Assembly: GCA_040772085.1 (NCBI GenBank)
Contig: JAXGYU010000001.1
Location: 1-64,000, forward strand
Source: JAXGMV01 sp040772085
GTDB taxonomy: Bacteria; Chloroflexota; Anaerolineae; Anaerolineales; Anaerolineaceae
Direction of reading: 5' to 3'
Length of the DNA stretch: 64,000 bases
How positions within the stretch are numbered: position 1 is the stretch's first letter; every line of letters starts with the position of its first letter. Both the position numbers and the translations under genes were made by a program. The notes under the pieces are model-generated. The model was not told the DNA's origin. It worked only from the letters and a program-made list of their open reading frames with translations, and did not search any database. Positions 1 through 9,017 of this stretch are shown one piece after another.

Positions 1-90
1 TCAATGGGTAATTAGATTCATCAGCAATCAGATAATTTCCTTTTGGTCGACTCCGACCTAATCGCTGACATTCATTATGTTGGCTGCCCG

Positions 91-108
91 GATGCCGCAT
101 GCGGCATC
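91..108. repeat. 18-bp perfect palindrome
   Basis: The bases gatgccgcat|gcggcatc form a perfect 18-bp palindrome with no spacer. It lies in the gene-free start of the window and is followed by the CCTACGG word. Function is unknown. Confidence 0.6.
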
Positions 109-315
109 CCTACGGCGCCCCTAATTGTAGGGAGGTCGGATGCGTATGGTGACACATAGGTAACAAATTGTGCTATCACCTAAGTAACGCTTTTTCGAAT
201 TATATAGGCGAGATAACTCTAGTCACTCTGCGCTTGATTCGCTCATCAAATGCCGCGTCCGACATTTCATTATTGCCGGCTCGAAGGATGTGAGCCGCCT
301 CATGGCTAGCCGTAG

Positions 316-349
316 GGTGAAGGCAATCCGTCTTTTGATTGCCTTCACC
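316..349. repeat. Hairpin, 13-bp stem
   Basis: The arm at 316-328 (ggtgaaggcaatc) is perfectly complementary to 337-349, with an 8-base loop. It has no T-tract on either strand. It may be part of a small repeat element or a 3' structure for the minus-strand lipoprotein gene. Confidence 0.55.
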
Positions 350-363
350 GCATTAATAAATAC

Positions 364-396
364 GGGAGGGGTAACTATAAAACATTTACCCCTCCC
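364..396. repeat. Hairpin, 11-bp stem
   Basis: The arm at 364-374 (gggaggggtaa) pairs perfectly with 386-396 around an 11-base AT-rich loop. It sits about 50 bp downstream of the stop of the minus-strand lipoprotein gene and could act as a weak terminator for it, but no run of T follows on that strand. Confidence 0.5.
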
Positions 397-448
397 CTAC
401 GGTTGTATTGACAAGTAACTTATGATCTGCGCCCGATGTATGTCCGTC

Positions 449-1660
449 TTACCGCGATTCAATCCGTGGATAGACCCAGACTGCCCAATCCTGACCTGCG
501 TTGCCGGCGGCGTCGACCCTGAGCTTGAATTCAACCACCTTGCCTGTCAGCGACGCCAGATCAACCTCGACGCGGCGTACCATCTCGTCGTTGACCTCAT
601 GCCAGCCCGCGCTCGGAGTCAGATTTTGCCAATCCTCACCGACAATGCGGTACTCGAGCATGAAATTGACATCACAACTGTCGGAGCCTTCGAGGCAGCC
701 GATGCCGCTCAGGAAACGATAATTCGGCAGGATGGTGAGCGGCGGATAAACGCCTTCAATCCAGCCGCCCTTCTCGGCAGGATCCCAGTCGGCGTGGCTT
801 TCCCAAAGCGGATGAGTCTCCAGCGAGCGGGCATTGGTATGGGCGAAATCTTCCATGACCGGATTATCAAGCATGATGACAAAACCGCGGTCATCGGTAT
901 TTGTCCCCGGGCAAGGCAGCGCGCCAGCGTTTGACTCCCAATCTGCAAGGCAGTAATTGCCGGCAAAATCGTAGACCAGCCGCTGTGGATAAATCGTCCT
1001 GACCTGGACGAAAAACGGGTCGGTATTGGAGAAGCTGAAGACTTCGTTGCTGCCGGAACGCAGCTTCCAGCTGCCCTTGAAGCTGCCTTCGATACCAGGC
1101 GCGACCATTGGAATTGAGATGTCAACGGTTTGTCCAGGAGGGACAACCGCCGGTAACGCTACTGCCGAAGGCGCGCCCATGGCAATGCCGCTCACCAGCA
1201 CAACGCGATAATCGCTGCCCCAGGAACAGCTGCCAATGTTTTTCAAACGCCAGGTTTTGGTAAAACTCTCGCTGGTCTTGAAGGTTGTACCATCGGGCAC
1301 GTTTACATCCGAAACAAATGCAGCCAGATTGCATGGGATGGGGATCGCGGTCGCGGTAGCGGTTGGCTGCGGCGGCACAATCACCGGTTGTGTGAACACA
1401 GGCGGGATGGCGGTTGCCGGCGGCGGCGCGACCGTGTTGATAGGCGCGACGGGGACGAACATCGTAATCGTCGGCAGAGGGCTGGCAGTCGCGGTCGGGA
1501 CAGTTGGCGTAGGCTGGCTCGTCTGCGCTGCTGCTGCAGTGCTGGTCAGCATCCGGATCAAATCAGATGGCGTCGACTGCACTTTGCCGGGCATGTTGCA
1601 GGCAAAGGAAAGCAACCCCAACACACCAATCGCGATAATCATCAGACTCTTTTTCTTCAT
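449..1660 (-). CDS. Lipoprotein with NBR1-type Ig-like domain
   Basis: This is a 403-residue exported lipoprotein of unknown substrate. The N-terminus is a basic, hydrophobic signal ending in a lipobox with the lipidated Cys at 21. Residues about 45-108 are a Pro/Thr/Ala spacer typical of Chloroflexota surface proteins. Residues about 110-220 match the Ig-like domain found next to the ZZ finger of NBR1: the W-x-L-x-N-x-G segment at 137-147, a PPGQ turn, and a G-x-W-x-L strand near 196-200. The C-terminal 180 residues look like a second beta-rich domain that I do not recognise. A GGAGG Shine-Dalgarno lies just upstream of the ATG. The domain call is by pattern; a cell-surface binding role is inference. 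Confidence 0.8.
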   Translation of the reverse strand: MKKKSLMIIAIGVLGLLSFACNMPGKVQSTPSDLIRMLTSTAAAAQTSQPTPTVPTATASPLPTITMFVPVAPINTVAPPPATAIPPVFTQPVIVPPQPTATATAIPIPCNLAAFVSDVNVPDGTTFKTSESFTKTWRLKNIGSCSWGSDYRVVLVSGIAMGAPSAVALPAVVPPGQTVDISIPMVAPGIEGSFKGSWKLRSGSNEVFSFSNTDPFFVQVRTIYPQRLVYDFAGNYCLADWESNAGALPCPGTNTDDRGFVIMLDNPVMEDFAHTNARSLETHPLWESHADWDPAEKGGWIEGVYPPLTILPNYRFLSGIGCLEGSDSCDVNFMLEYRIVGEDWQNLTPSAGWHEVNDEMVRRVEVDLASLTGKVVEFKLRVDAAGNAGQDWAVWVYPRIESR

Positions 1661-1687
1661 ATCTCCTCCAAACCCGTCTCCCTGAAA

Positions 1688-3028
1688 TTAGTGCAGGGAA
1701 TAGCGGCTGCCACCAATAAACTCCCGGACGACCGAGTCGTCAAGCACCAGCGCGTCGCTCTCCAGCGGGCTGAACTGCTCGAGCACTGCCTTCACCCGCG
1801 CCGCGCGTGTCCAGGCATCTTGTCTGAGCGGGTCATCCCTGAACTTCGCTTCCCATGCACGGAAGCTCTCAAGCAGCATCGGGCGAAAAAGCGCCAGCTC
1901 ATAAGGCATGCCGCTGTTGACCACATAATCCACCGAGTGAACGTAAGGCACAATGTTTTCCATTTCACTCGAGCGCACATAATGCCAGTGCGTCAGCGTC
2001 TGCTCAGGATTATAGCCTCTGCTGACTGAATCCCTCAGAATGCGGCGCATCAGCCGGATGTCCGTCCAGCGGATGAATTCGCCGTCAGCGTCCTTCATCT
2101 GAAGCAACGGTTCCAGATAGAGCTTGAACGTCCGCTCAGGGTCGATGCCAGCCGTCATGGGCGGGTAAAGACCGTGCAGACTGTCGATCAGAACCATTTC
2201 ATCGGCGTTCAACTTCTTCTCCGTCACATCCAGCGTACGCTTGCCGGTCTTAAAGTCATAACTCGGCATGCGAATCGTTTTGCCTTCAATCAATTGACGA
2301 AGATGGCGGTTGATTAGTTCCAGGTCGAGTGCCTGTGGCGTCTCAAAGTCGTAATCGCCGAACTCATCTTTCGGATGCAGTTCAAGATCGAAGAAGTAAT
2401 GGTCCAGATTGAGCGCTACCAGCTTCTTTCCGGTGCGGGCAAGATGTTCAGCCAGCCGGGCAGTTGTGGTCGTCTTTCCGGATGACGAGGGGCCGCTGAT
2501 CAGAATGACGCGGGCATCCGGCTGCTGAGCGAGGACGGCTGCCGCGTTCTCGACATCCTCGCGGTAAGCCTTCTCGCTCGCGTGGATGATTTCCGCCGCC
2601 TCGCCGCGTGCCAGCCTTTCATTCAGCAAGGCAATCGTATGCAGGTCATGACTGACCGCCCAATCCAGCACATGCCAGATCTTGGACCAGGGGATGTAGC
2701 TGGAGGGTTTTGAAGCGAGCTGGGCGTGCTCCTGCCGCTTGCGGGCACGATTCTCGCGATAGAGGATGTAAGCCTTCGCGATGGCAGCATTGCCGCTTTC
2801 GATCAGCACGGTTTCCACCTGATCCTGGATCTCTTCAATACCGGGGATGTCGCCGGGTTGCGCGACGCTTTCCAGCTTCACCACAACCCGCTGACCGAGC
2901 GATTCTGCCAGATGGCGATCCCGTCTGCCGACAGCGATCGACGCCCGATAGATTGCATTGATGATGCGGTCGGCATTAAAAGCAACGACGGCACCGTTAC
3001 GCTTGCGCACCTGAGTGATCTTGTTCAC
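1688..3028 (-). CDS. ATP-cone/uridine kinase-type nucleoside kinase
   Basis: The protein joins an N-terminal ATP-cone-like segment (about residues 1-90) to a P-loop kinase of the uridine kinase/phosphoribulokinase type. The Walker A is SGPSSSGKTTTT near residue 180. Such proteins phosphorylate uridine or other nucleosides in salvage; the ATP cone suggests allosteric nucleotide sensing. The open frame runs up to an ATG at 3115, but a GTG at 3028 has AAGGA about 7 bases upstream and immediately precedes the conserved VRKRNG segment of the cone, so I start there (446 residues). It is divergent from rubrerythrin. The exact nucleoside substrate cannot be read from sequence. Confidence 0.8.
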   Translation of the reverse strand: MNKITQVRKRNGAVVAFNADRIINAIYRASIAVGRRDRHLAESLGQRVVVKLESVAQPGDIPGIEEIQDQVETVLIESGNAAIAKAYILYRENRARKRQEHAQLASKPSSYIPWSKIWHVLDWAVSHDLHTIALLNERLARGEAAEIIHASEKAYREDVENAAAVLAQQPDARVILISGPSSSGKTTTTARLAEHLARTGKKLVALNLDHYFFDLELHPKDEFGDYDFETPQALDLELINRHLRQLIEGKTIRMPSYDFKTGKRTLDVTEKKLNADEMVLIDSLHGLYPPMTAGIDPERTFKLYLEPLLQMKDADGEFIRWTDIRLMRRILRDSVSRGYNPEQTLTHWHYVRSSEMENIVPYVHSVDYVVNSGMPYELALFRPMLLESFRAWEAKFRDDPLRQDAWTRAARVKAVLEQFSPLESDALVLDDSVVREFIGGSRYSLH

Positions 3029-3194
3029 GGTGTTTTCCTTGATGCGGGCGGATCCCGCATAAAAATGGTTGCAACATTCATACCCGCTTATGACAGATGT
3101 CGTGGCAAACATCATATATGAATTGGAGTATTCACAGGTAAAATTAAGGCTGAAAATCCCGAACTAATACGAACTTATCTGAAGGAAGGACAAT

Positions 3195-3692
3195 ATGACC
3201 GATACGACCACCAATCTCAAGGAAGCGTTCGCTGGTGAATCACAGGCAAACCGCAAGTATCTGGCATTTGCTGTCAAGGCGGAGAGCGAGGGTTATCCCC
3301 AGATCGCCAAGCTATTCCGTGCTGTCGCAGAAGCCGAAACCATTCACGCGCATTATCACCTGCGCATGCTGGGCGGGGTCAAGAGCACCCGTGAAAATCT
3401 TGAAGCTGCCATTGCCGGCGAAACCTATGAATTCACAGACATGTATCCGGGTTTCATGGAGACGGCCGTTGCTGAGGGCAATAAAGCCGCACGACATGGC
3501 TTCAACCTCGCCAATGAAGTCGAGAAGGTGCATGCCAAACTCTATCAAGCAGCACTTGCCAAACTAGACAAGCCAGCCGTTGAGGTTGACTACTATGTCT
3601 GCCCGGTTTGCGGTTTCACGCATGAAGGTCCCATGACAGAGGATTGCCCGGTTTGCGGCGCGAAACCGGAGCGGTTCTTCCGGGTCGGCTAA
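3195..3692 (+). CDS. Rubrerythrin
   Basis: This 165-residue protein is a cytosolic non-haem iron peroxidase that reduces hydrogen peroxide and protects anaerobes from oxidants. Residues 1-135 form a ferritin-like di-iron bundle, with the ExxH-type Glu/His ligands visible near 50-53. The C-terminal 30 residues are a rubredoxin-like knuckle with two CPVCG pairs. A strong Shine-Dalgarno (GAAGGAAGG) sits 4-7 bases before the ATG. It ends just before a bidirectional terminator, so it is probably monocistronic. The presence of rubrerythrin suggests an anaerobic or microaerobic lifestyle. Confidence 0.93.
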   Translation: MTDTTTNLKEAFAGESQANRKYLAFAVKAESEGYPQIAKLFRAVAEAETIHAHYHLRMLGGVKSTRENLEAAIAGETYEFTDMYPGFMETAVAEGNKAARHGFNLANEVEKVHAKLYQAALAKLDKPAVEVDYYVCPVCGFTHEGPMTEDCPVCGAKPERFFRVG

Positions 3693-3715
3693 GCCAGTCG
3701 AAAGCATCAAGAGGC

Positions 3716-3743
3716 AAAGGCATCCGTACGCGGATGCCTTTTT
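3716..3743. terminator. Bidirectional Rho-independent terminator
   Basis: An 8-bp perfect GC-rich stem (ggcatccg, 3719-3726, with 3731-3738) has a TACG tetraloop. It is preceded by AAA and followed by TTTTT. It separates rubrerythrin (+) from the convergent methyltransferase gene (-) and can serve both. Confidence 0.85.
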
Positions 3744-3767
3744 GTATCTCGCCGAAGTAGTCGCTGG

Positions 3768-4604
3768 CTAAACCAGGTCGTGGAAGACGACCTTCTCACC
3801 GGCGAACCGTTTTTTCATGACTTCAATCGCCTGTGGATTGTTATCTACCAGCATAAAGCGCCGGCCTAATGCCAGGCAGGCGGCGCCGGTCGTTCCGCTG
3901 CCGGCGAAGAAGTCCAGCACCAGATCCCCTTCTCTCGAACTCGCCTGAATGATGCGCGACAGGATGCCGACAGGCTTCTGAGTTGGGTAGCCGGTTTTCT
4001 CCTTGCTGTTTGTCGCTACGATGGTATGCCACCAGGTATCGGTCGGCACCTTACCGCGCGCGGCTTTTTCCGGCCCGACAAGACCCGGTGCCATGTAAGG
4101 GATACGGTCGACCGCGTTCTGGTCAAAGTGATACCGTGTCGTGTCTTTGACATAGAACAGGATGTTGTCGTGTTTTGCTGGCCAGCGGTTTTTCGGCCTG
4201 CCGCCGTAGTCATAAGCCCAAATGATCTCGTTCAGGAATTTGTCACGCCCGAAGATCTCATCCAGCAGGATCTTGCAGTAATGGACTTCACGGTAATCAA
4301 TATGGAAGTATAGACTGCCGCTGCTCTTCAGCACGCGCCGGGCTTCGATCAGCCTGGGCTCTAGAAAAGCCAGAAAATCTGAAAAGCGGTCAGTATAACC
4401 GCGCTCGGAAAGCGTGATGCTGGCGTAGCGTTTGCCCGCGAAACCAGTACGGTCACCCGTTTCGCTGCGTTCGGTTTTCAACTGTTTGCGGCTTTGAACG
4501 CGCCCGGTATTGAACGGCGGATCGATGTAGATCAAGTCTACGCTTTCATCGCGCATTTGCTGCAGCCAGGCGAGATTGTCTCCGAAGATGACTTGATTGG
4601 GCAT
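3768..4604 (-). CDS. Orphan DNA adenine/cytosine-N4 methyltransferase
   Basis: This 278-residue protein is a site-specific amino-methyltransferase using S-adenosylmethionine. The catalytic motif IV, DPPF, is at residues 28-31, and the SAM-binding motif I, FAGSGTT, is at 233-239. This order is that of the beta class. YPTQKP lies just before motif I. The target site and base (N6-adenine or N4-cytosine) cannot be told from sequence. No restriction endonuclease is encoded nearby, so it is an orphan or solitary methylase, possibly regulatory. It converges with rubrerythrin and diverges from the MFS gene. Confidence 0.88.
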   Translation of the reverse strand: MPNQVIFGDNLAWLQQMRDESVDLIYIDPPFNTGRVQSRKQLKTERSETGDRTGFAGKRYASITLSERGYTDRFSDFLAFLEPRLIEARRVLKSSGSLYFHIDYREVHYCKILLDEIFGRDKFLNEIIWAYDYGGRPKNRWPAKHDNILFYVKDTTRYHFDQNAVDRIPYMAPGLVGPEKAARGKVPTDTWWHTIVATNSKEKTGYPTQKPVGILSRIIQASSREGDLVLDFFAGSGTTGAACLALGRRFMLVDNNPQAIEVMKKRFAGEKVVFHDLV

Positions 4605-4653
4605 GCCGTCATTTTAACACGGCATGACCGCGCGTCCAATTTCCGACCGCTTG

Positions 4654-4659
4654 TATAAT
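4654..4659 (+). promoter_or_regulatory. -10 element (TATAAT) before MFS gene
   Basis: A perfect TATAAT lies 36 bp before the MFS start in the divergent intergenic region. I see no good -35 at 16-18 bp, so the assignment is tentative. Confidence 0.45.
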
Positions 4660-4695
4660 AAGGGCTGCTCGTTAACCTCAACATAGCGAAGACTC

Positions 4696-5883
4696 ATGGA
4701 TCTCAAACTGCTTACCCGCTTCCGACAATCCCCGCGTGACCTGAAACTTTTTGTAATGGTTTCCTTCATCATCGGCTTGTCATTCAGCCTGATGGATTCG
4801 ACCTTCAATAACTTCCTCAAGGAAACCTTCCACCTGACGGGCTTACAACGCTCGCTGCTCGAAGTGCCGCGGGAGGGTCCTGGTGTCCTGATCATCTTCA
4901 TCACGGCTGGCTTATCCTTCCTCTGCAGCCGCAGGCTCGGCGCGGTCGCTCTGCTGCTGGCAGCGCTCGGCAGCTTCCTGCTCGGGTTTCAGTCATCCAC
5001 ATATCTGATAATGACCTTCTGGCTGTTCACCTACAGCCTGGGCATGCACCTGATGATGCCGGTGCAGTCAACCATTGGCATGGAGCTGGCAGCGCCGGGT
5101 AAATTCGCCGCACGCCTCGGACAGCTTAATTCGGTACGCAATCTGGCAACCATCCTGGGCAGCGCGGTCGTCTTCGTTGGCTTCAAATACCTCGGCTTCA
5201 CTTTCTCCCATACCTTCACACTCATCACAATCGGGTTCCTGGCGGCTGCCGGTCTGATGCTGATGATGCAGCGCCAGAAGCCGATCAGCCGCGATGTTTA
5301 CCTGAAACTGAAGAAGGATTACGGTTTGTATTACGCGCTGGTGGTTCTGCTGGGCATGCGCCGGCAGATATTCATCACCTTCGCCCCGTGGGTCATCGTC
5401 TCCGTTTTTGACCAGCCCACGCAAACCCTGGCCACATTGATGACGCTGGGCGGCGTGATTGGCATTGTTTTTCAGCCTTTCCTCGGCAGGGTGATTGACA
5501 AATACGGTGAGCGGCTTGTCCTCGCGACCGAAGGTGTCATCACCATCTTCCTTTGTCTTGGCTACGGCTTCAGCAAAGATTTTTTGCCGGCGACGCTCGC
5601 GTTCTATGCCGTGTGCGTCATTTATATGCTGGACCAAATGGCAATTTCAGTCGGCATGGCTCGCTCGACCTATATGAAGAAAATCGCCCATCGTCCGGAG
5701 GATGTCCAGCCGGCGCTGACAGCCGGCATCGCGCTCGACCATGTTTTTTCGATCAGCATCGCGCTGATCGGTGGCCTGATCTGGAATACGTTTGGCTTTC
5801 AGTGGGTGTTTGTTATGGGCGCGGTCGTCTCGCTAATCAATTTCTTTGTCGCCCGCAGAATCAAAGTGCCGGTTAATGGATAA
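4696..5883 (+). CDS. MFS transporter
   Basis: This 395-residue integral membrane protein has about 12 hydrophobic segments and the length of a major facilitator carrier. A conserved R-x-x-D-K-x-G-type loop (RVIDKYGER) near residue 265-272 matches the motif A loop between TM helices. The family moves small solutes or drugs by proton coupling; no substrate can be inferred. The Shine-Dalgarno is weak (GAAG). Its neighbours (divergent methyltransferase, convergent membrane protein) give no functional clue. It is distinct from the two MFS genes near 62-64 kb. Confidence 0.82.
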   Translation: MDLKLLTRFRQSPRDLKLFVMVSFIIGLSFSLMDSTFNNFLKETFHLTGLQRSLLEVPREGPGVLIIFITAGLSFLCSRRLGAVALLLAALGSFLLGFQSSTYLIMTFWLFTYSLGMHLMMPVQSTIGMELAAPGKFAARLGQLNSVRNLATILGSAVVFVGFKYLGFTFSHTFTLITIGFLAAAGLMLMMQRQKPISRDVYLKLKKDYGLYYALVVLLGMRRQIFITFAPWVIVSVFDQPTQTLATLMTLGGVIGIVFQPFLGRVIDKYGERLVLATEGVITIFLCLGYGFSKDFLPATLAFYAVCVIYMLDQMAISVGMARSTYMKKIAHRPEDVQPALTAGIALDHVFSISIALIGGLIWNTFGFQWVFVMGAVVSLINFFVARRIKVPVNG

Positions 5884-5886
5884 GAC

Positions 5887-7944
5887 TTAAGGCATTTGTT
5901 GATCACACTCCAGCACATGGTCTAGTCGATGAACAATAGCAGAGATGTCAGGCTCTCCAGCTAGTTTATTTTGGTAATCCTCCCATAAATGGCAGAAGTA
6001 AGGATGCATGTGGGCAGTCATCTGGCTTGCCTTGATGGTTGTTTCGCCTGCCTGGAACGCCTGACCAGTATTCACATAAGCCTCAATCAGTGGAATGTAT
6101 TCAGGCCCAAAAATCGGTTGTAAGTCAGCAGTGCGCGCTTGATCATATAGTGATAAAACTTCCTCCCACTTACTGAACTGCCTTGCCAGATCCGCTTTTT
6201 CGAAATAGTAACACCAGTCTTTTTCAGGCTCAGGTCCAAATATTACTTCAAGAATAATCTGGTTGTCTGCTCGGTCAGGGAGGATCTGCCGGGTATTTGA
6301 CACTGAATACAAGCGCGTATATCGTGAATCTGGTCTGTGAAGTTTTAAAGTTGGCGCTTCACGATACACAGCGTCCATCACCCGATAGCAACCATTCCAG
6401 GCTTCAAAGTGGGCGACGATGCTCTCGTCAGTTGTTGTCTGTATTTCAAATGTTCTCAGATCCTTGTAGTCCAATTCGAGACCCGGTTTAAGTGCCGGCA
6501 ACGCTGCTGTGCCTTCCATACGGAACGCCTCAATGAACCAGTAGGGCAGCGGACCCGGCTGCGGGTGCAGGTTATAGAGGATGTTATACGCCGACCCGAT
6601 CGAATAGCCGGCGTTGTAGGAGAATGGCATTTCAGGACCAAAAATGACGGTGCCGGGTTTCAGATCCGGTATGCGCCAGGATGCCTGCCAGTAATAGCGC
6701 TTCTGCAAATCCCACTGCTGGGCATATTCATTCACCGTCCGAATGTGCGAGCTGACGGCTAAGCCGGTCAGGAGGGCGAGCACCAACATCGCTTTGCGGC
6801 GGTTTTGAATGAGCCAGAATACCAGGAGTGTCAATAATAGTGTGGCGCCTAGCATTGGACCAAGTGAGAAGCGATCGGACCATCGGCCAACCAAAGTAGA
6901 TCTGTCGCTGATCCAGATCGGCAGGCTGCCCCCCAGGATGCCAACGATGGAGAGCAGGGCTGCCTGCTTGTAAAAAGGAACCTTCGCCCCCTGATCAGAA
7001 GCTTCCTGATTTTGCCGGTTGAAAGCCCAGTAGAGGAATGCAGCCGCGAGCAAACCAACAGCCCAGGAGAACCACAACGCTTTGGCTGCCAGATTAATAT
7101 CCGTTGGGGTCAGCAGGTTGGTCCAGACATAAATCACATGGTGCAGGCTGTCCTGAATGACCAGTTGCAGCAGTCTGAGCAGCCCTCGTGCCGGTTGAGA
7201 GAGGATGTTGGTCAATAAGACCGGCGCGTTACTGTCTTCAACGAAGAGTTGTGCCGGCAGCCAGAGGAAGCGATAGACCATGAACAGGATCAGGGGCAGC
7301 AAATAGACGGTCCAGTGCATTACCGTCTTGCGCACCCATTCCTTCCGCCGGCTGCCCTGGTTCCATAAAATGATGGCGATCAGGATGACCCTGAGCGCTT
7401 CCAGCCCGACAAAATATTCCATGGTGAACATTTGCAGCAGACTGGCAAGCACGGAGGGCACGGTCCACAGCCAGTAGCGTTTACCACTGCCGAGGGCTGT
7501 GTTCATGGCGTAGAGCGACCAGGTGAAGAGCGCCAGCGTGATGTAATGCTGCGTGTACGTCACAGCAATCGACTGTTGGGTGAACCCGGGGTAAACCGCC
7601 AGCAGAATGCCGCTCCAGTGCAGTAGCGCCGTGTGTTCCGGCCAGACCTTCCTCAGCGCGGCAATCCAACCAAGTACTGCCAGCCAGCGCACCAGCAGAG
7701 CGAACACATGCCAGGCAAGCGGTCGCAAGCCGAGCAATGGCATGGTCAGCATATGAACCCAGATCGAGAAGGGGCGGTCGTAGAGGAAGAAGTCCCAGTA
7801 CGCCTGGACGGAATTGAAGCGCGAGACCAGCAGCAGCGTCCAGTCGTCCCAGTAGAAGCCAAGACGGTTGATCTGCAGTCCGTAGGCGACCAGCATGACG
7901 ACTAAAACGCTCAGAGGATAAAAGAATTTATTCTTTGTCAACAC
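5887..7944 (-). CDS. Large membrane protein, GT-C glycosyltransferase-like
   Basis: The 685-residue protein has about 11-12 membrane segments in its first 430 residues. A C-terminal soluble part of about 250 residues resembles TPR-type helices near its end. An acidic WDDW motif at 32-35, just after the first membrane helix, is the position where GT-C enzymes place their catalytic or metal-binding Asp in the first outer loop. I therefore infer a polyprenyl-linked sugar transferase acting at the outer face of the membrane, but no close family is recognised. The stop lies 3 bp from the convergent MFS stop. Confidence 0.6.
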   Translation of the reverse strand: MLTKNKFFYPLSVLVVMLVAYGLQINRLGFYWDDWTLLLVSRFNSVQAYWDFFLYDRPFSIWVHMLTMPLLGLRPLAWHVFALLVRWLAVLGWIAALRKVWPEHTALLHWSGILLAVYPGFTQQSIAVTYTQHYITLALFTWSLYAMNTALGSGKRYWLWTVPSVLASLLQMFTMEYFVGLEALRVILIAIILWNQGSRRKEWVRKTVMHWTVYLLPLILFMVYRFLWLPAQLFVEDSNAPVLLTNILSQPARGLLRLLQLVIQDSLHHVIYVWTNLLTPTDINLAAKALWFSWAVGLLAAAFLYWAFNRQNQEASDQGAKVPFYKQAALLSIVGILGGSLPIWISDRSTLVGRWSDRFSLGPMLGATLLLTLLVFWLIQNRRKAMLVLALLTGLAVSSHIRTVNEYAQQWDLQKRYYWQASWRIPDLKPGTVIFGPEMPFSYNAGYSIGSAYNILYNLHPQPGPLPYWFIEAFRMEGTAALPALKPGLELDYKDLRTFEIQTTTDESIVAHFEAWNGCYRVMDAVYREAPTLKLHRPDSRYTRLYSVSNTRQILPDRADNQIILEVIFGPEPEKDWCYYFEKADLARQFSKWEEVLSLYDQARTADLQPIFGPEYIPLIEAYVNTGQAFQAGETTIKASQMTAHMHPYFCHLWEDYQNKLAGEPDISAIVHRLDHVLECDQQMP

Positions 7945-8035
7945 TCAAACTCTCATGCAGTTAACCAGCAAAATTCATCATACCATAAGCATGATTCATG
8001 AAAATCCCCCCACTGCTATTGTTTTTCACGTTGAC

Positions 8036-9007
8036 TTATATCACTGCCGGCTCAAGCAAGGTCAGGGTACCGGCATCGGCGTCCAGCTCAGCCAGCGCGC
8101 CAATCGGGATCACCGACTGGTCATCGATGTGCCCGATCATCAAACCGCGCACCACCGGAATCCCCAATGGCTGACAACGATCCGTCAGGATCTCCTGCAG
8201 CGTCAGTTGCTTGGCCCACGAGGCAGAGGTGCTGCAATTGGTGAACTTGCCGAAGATGATACCGGCCACCTGGTTCAGCGTTCCCGCCAGCCAGAGCTGG
8301 GTCAGATAACGGTCGATGCGATACGTCGCCTCGCCGACCTCTTCTATGACAAGCAGCTTGCTGGCAAAGTCGGGCAGGTAGGGTGAGCCGGTAAGGGTAC
8401 CGAGCAGCGACAGGTTGCCGCCGACCAACTGGCCCCGCGCTTTTCCGCCGCGGATGGTGTGCAGCCGGTTCTTGCGATCAATGCTGCCGGGTTTGCTATC
8501 AAACGCGGGTGGCGCGGCGATGCCGATGCTGTCCTGCGGATCCATCACCACTTTGCGGAATTCGGAATAGAAGTATGACGACCAGTTGACGCCGGCATTG
8601 GTGCCGTGAAAGGTGATCAGACCGGTTTTGGCATAGATGCTATTGAGCAGCGCGGTGATGTCGCTATAGCCCATCAACACTTTGGGATAGCGCCGGATCA
8701 TGTCAAAATCGATCCAGGGCAGCAGCCGGGCGGAGCCGTAGCCGCCGCCAATGCAGATGATACCGTCGACGCTGTCGTCGGCGAATGCGGCGTTCAGATC
8801 TGCCACGCGGCTCTGATCACTGCCGGCAAGATAGCCCCAGCGCTCAAAGAGATGCTCACCCGGCTTGACTTTGAATCCCAGCGATTCGAGTGTCTCGATT
8901 GCCGCACTGATGCCGTCGTCCTCATTTTGCGGGCTGGCAGGCGCGATTAGGGCGATCGTGTCGCCTTCGGTCAGGCGTTTGGGTTTCAGGATGGTCTCAA
9001 TCGTCAT
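8036..9007 (-). CDS. LD-carboxypeptidase (peptidase family S66)
   Basis: The protein is a cytosolic serine peptidase that removes terminal D-alanine from muropeptide tetrapeptides during cell-wall recycling; some family members instead resist microcin C. The nucleophile Ser115 lies in GYSD, after the GGG(Y)GS segment near 87-92. The C-terminal GHxDDQ...IP segment supplies the His of the Ser-His-Glu triad. I start at the ATG at 9007 because AGGAG lies 8 bases upstream; the longer frame to 9031 would overlap the HAD gene. It follows the HAD gene by 10 bp, so they are probably cotranscribed. It has 323 residues. Confidence 0.87.
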   Translation of the reverse strand: MTIETILKPKRLTEGDTIALIAPASPQNEDDGISAAIETLESLGFKVKPGEHLFERWGYLAGSDQSRVADLNAAFADDSVDGIICIGGGYGSARLLPWIDFDMIRRYPKVLMGYSDITALLNSIYAKTGLITFHGTNAGVNWSSYFYSEFRKVVMDPQDSIGIAAPPAFDSKPGSIDRKNRLHTIRGGKARGQLVGGNLSLLGTLTGSPYLPDFASKLLVIEEVGEATYRIDRYLTQLWLAGTLNQVAGIIFGKFTNCSTSASWAKQLTLQEILTDRCQPLGIPVVRGLMIGHIDDQSVIPIGALAELDADAGTLTLLEPAVI

Positions 9008-9017
9008 GGCTGGGCTC

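Larger units (their letters stand above)
1..448. other. Gene-free stretch with three hairpins
   Basis: I see no convincing coding region here. The stretch lies downstream of the minus-strand lipoprotein gene that ends at 449. It holds three strong inverted repeats, listed separately, and several copies of a short CCTACGG/CCGTAGG word at about 110, 311 and 396. The hairpins lack clear T-tracts, so they are not textbook Rho-independent terminators. They could be a degenerate small repeat element or structured 3' UTR. The left side may also contain the end of a feature lying outside the window. Confidence 0.6.
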
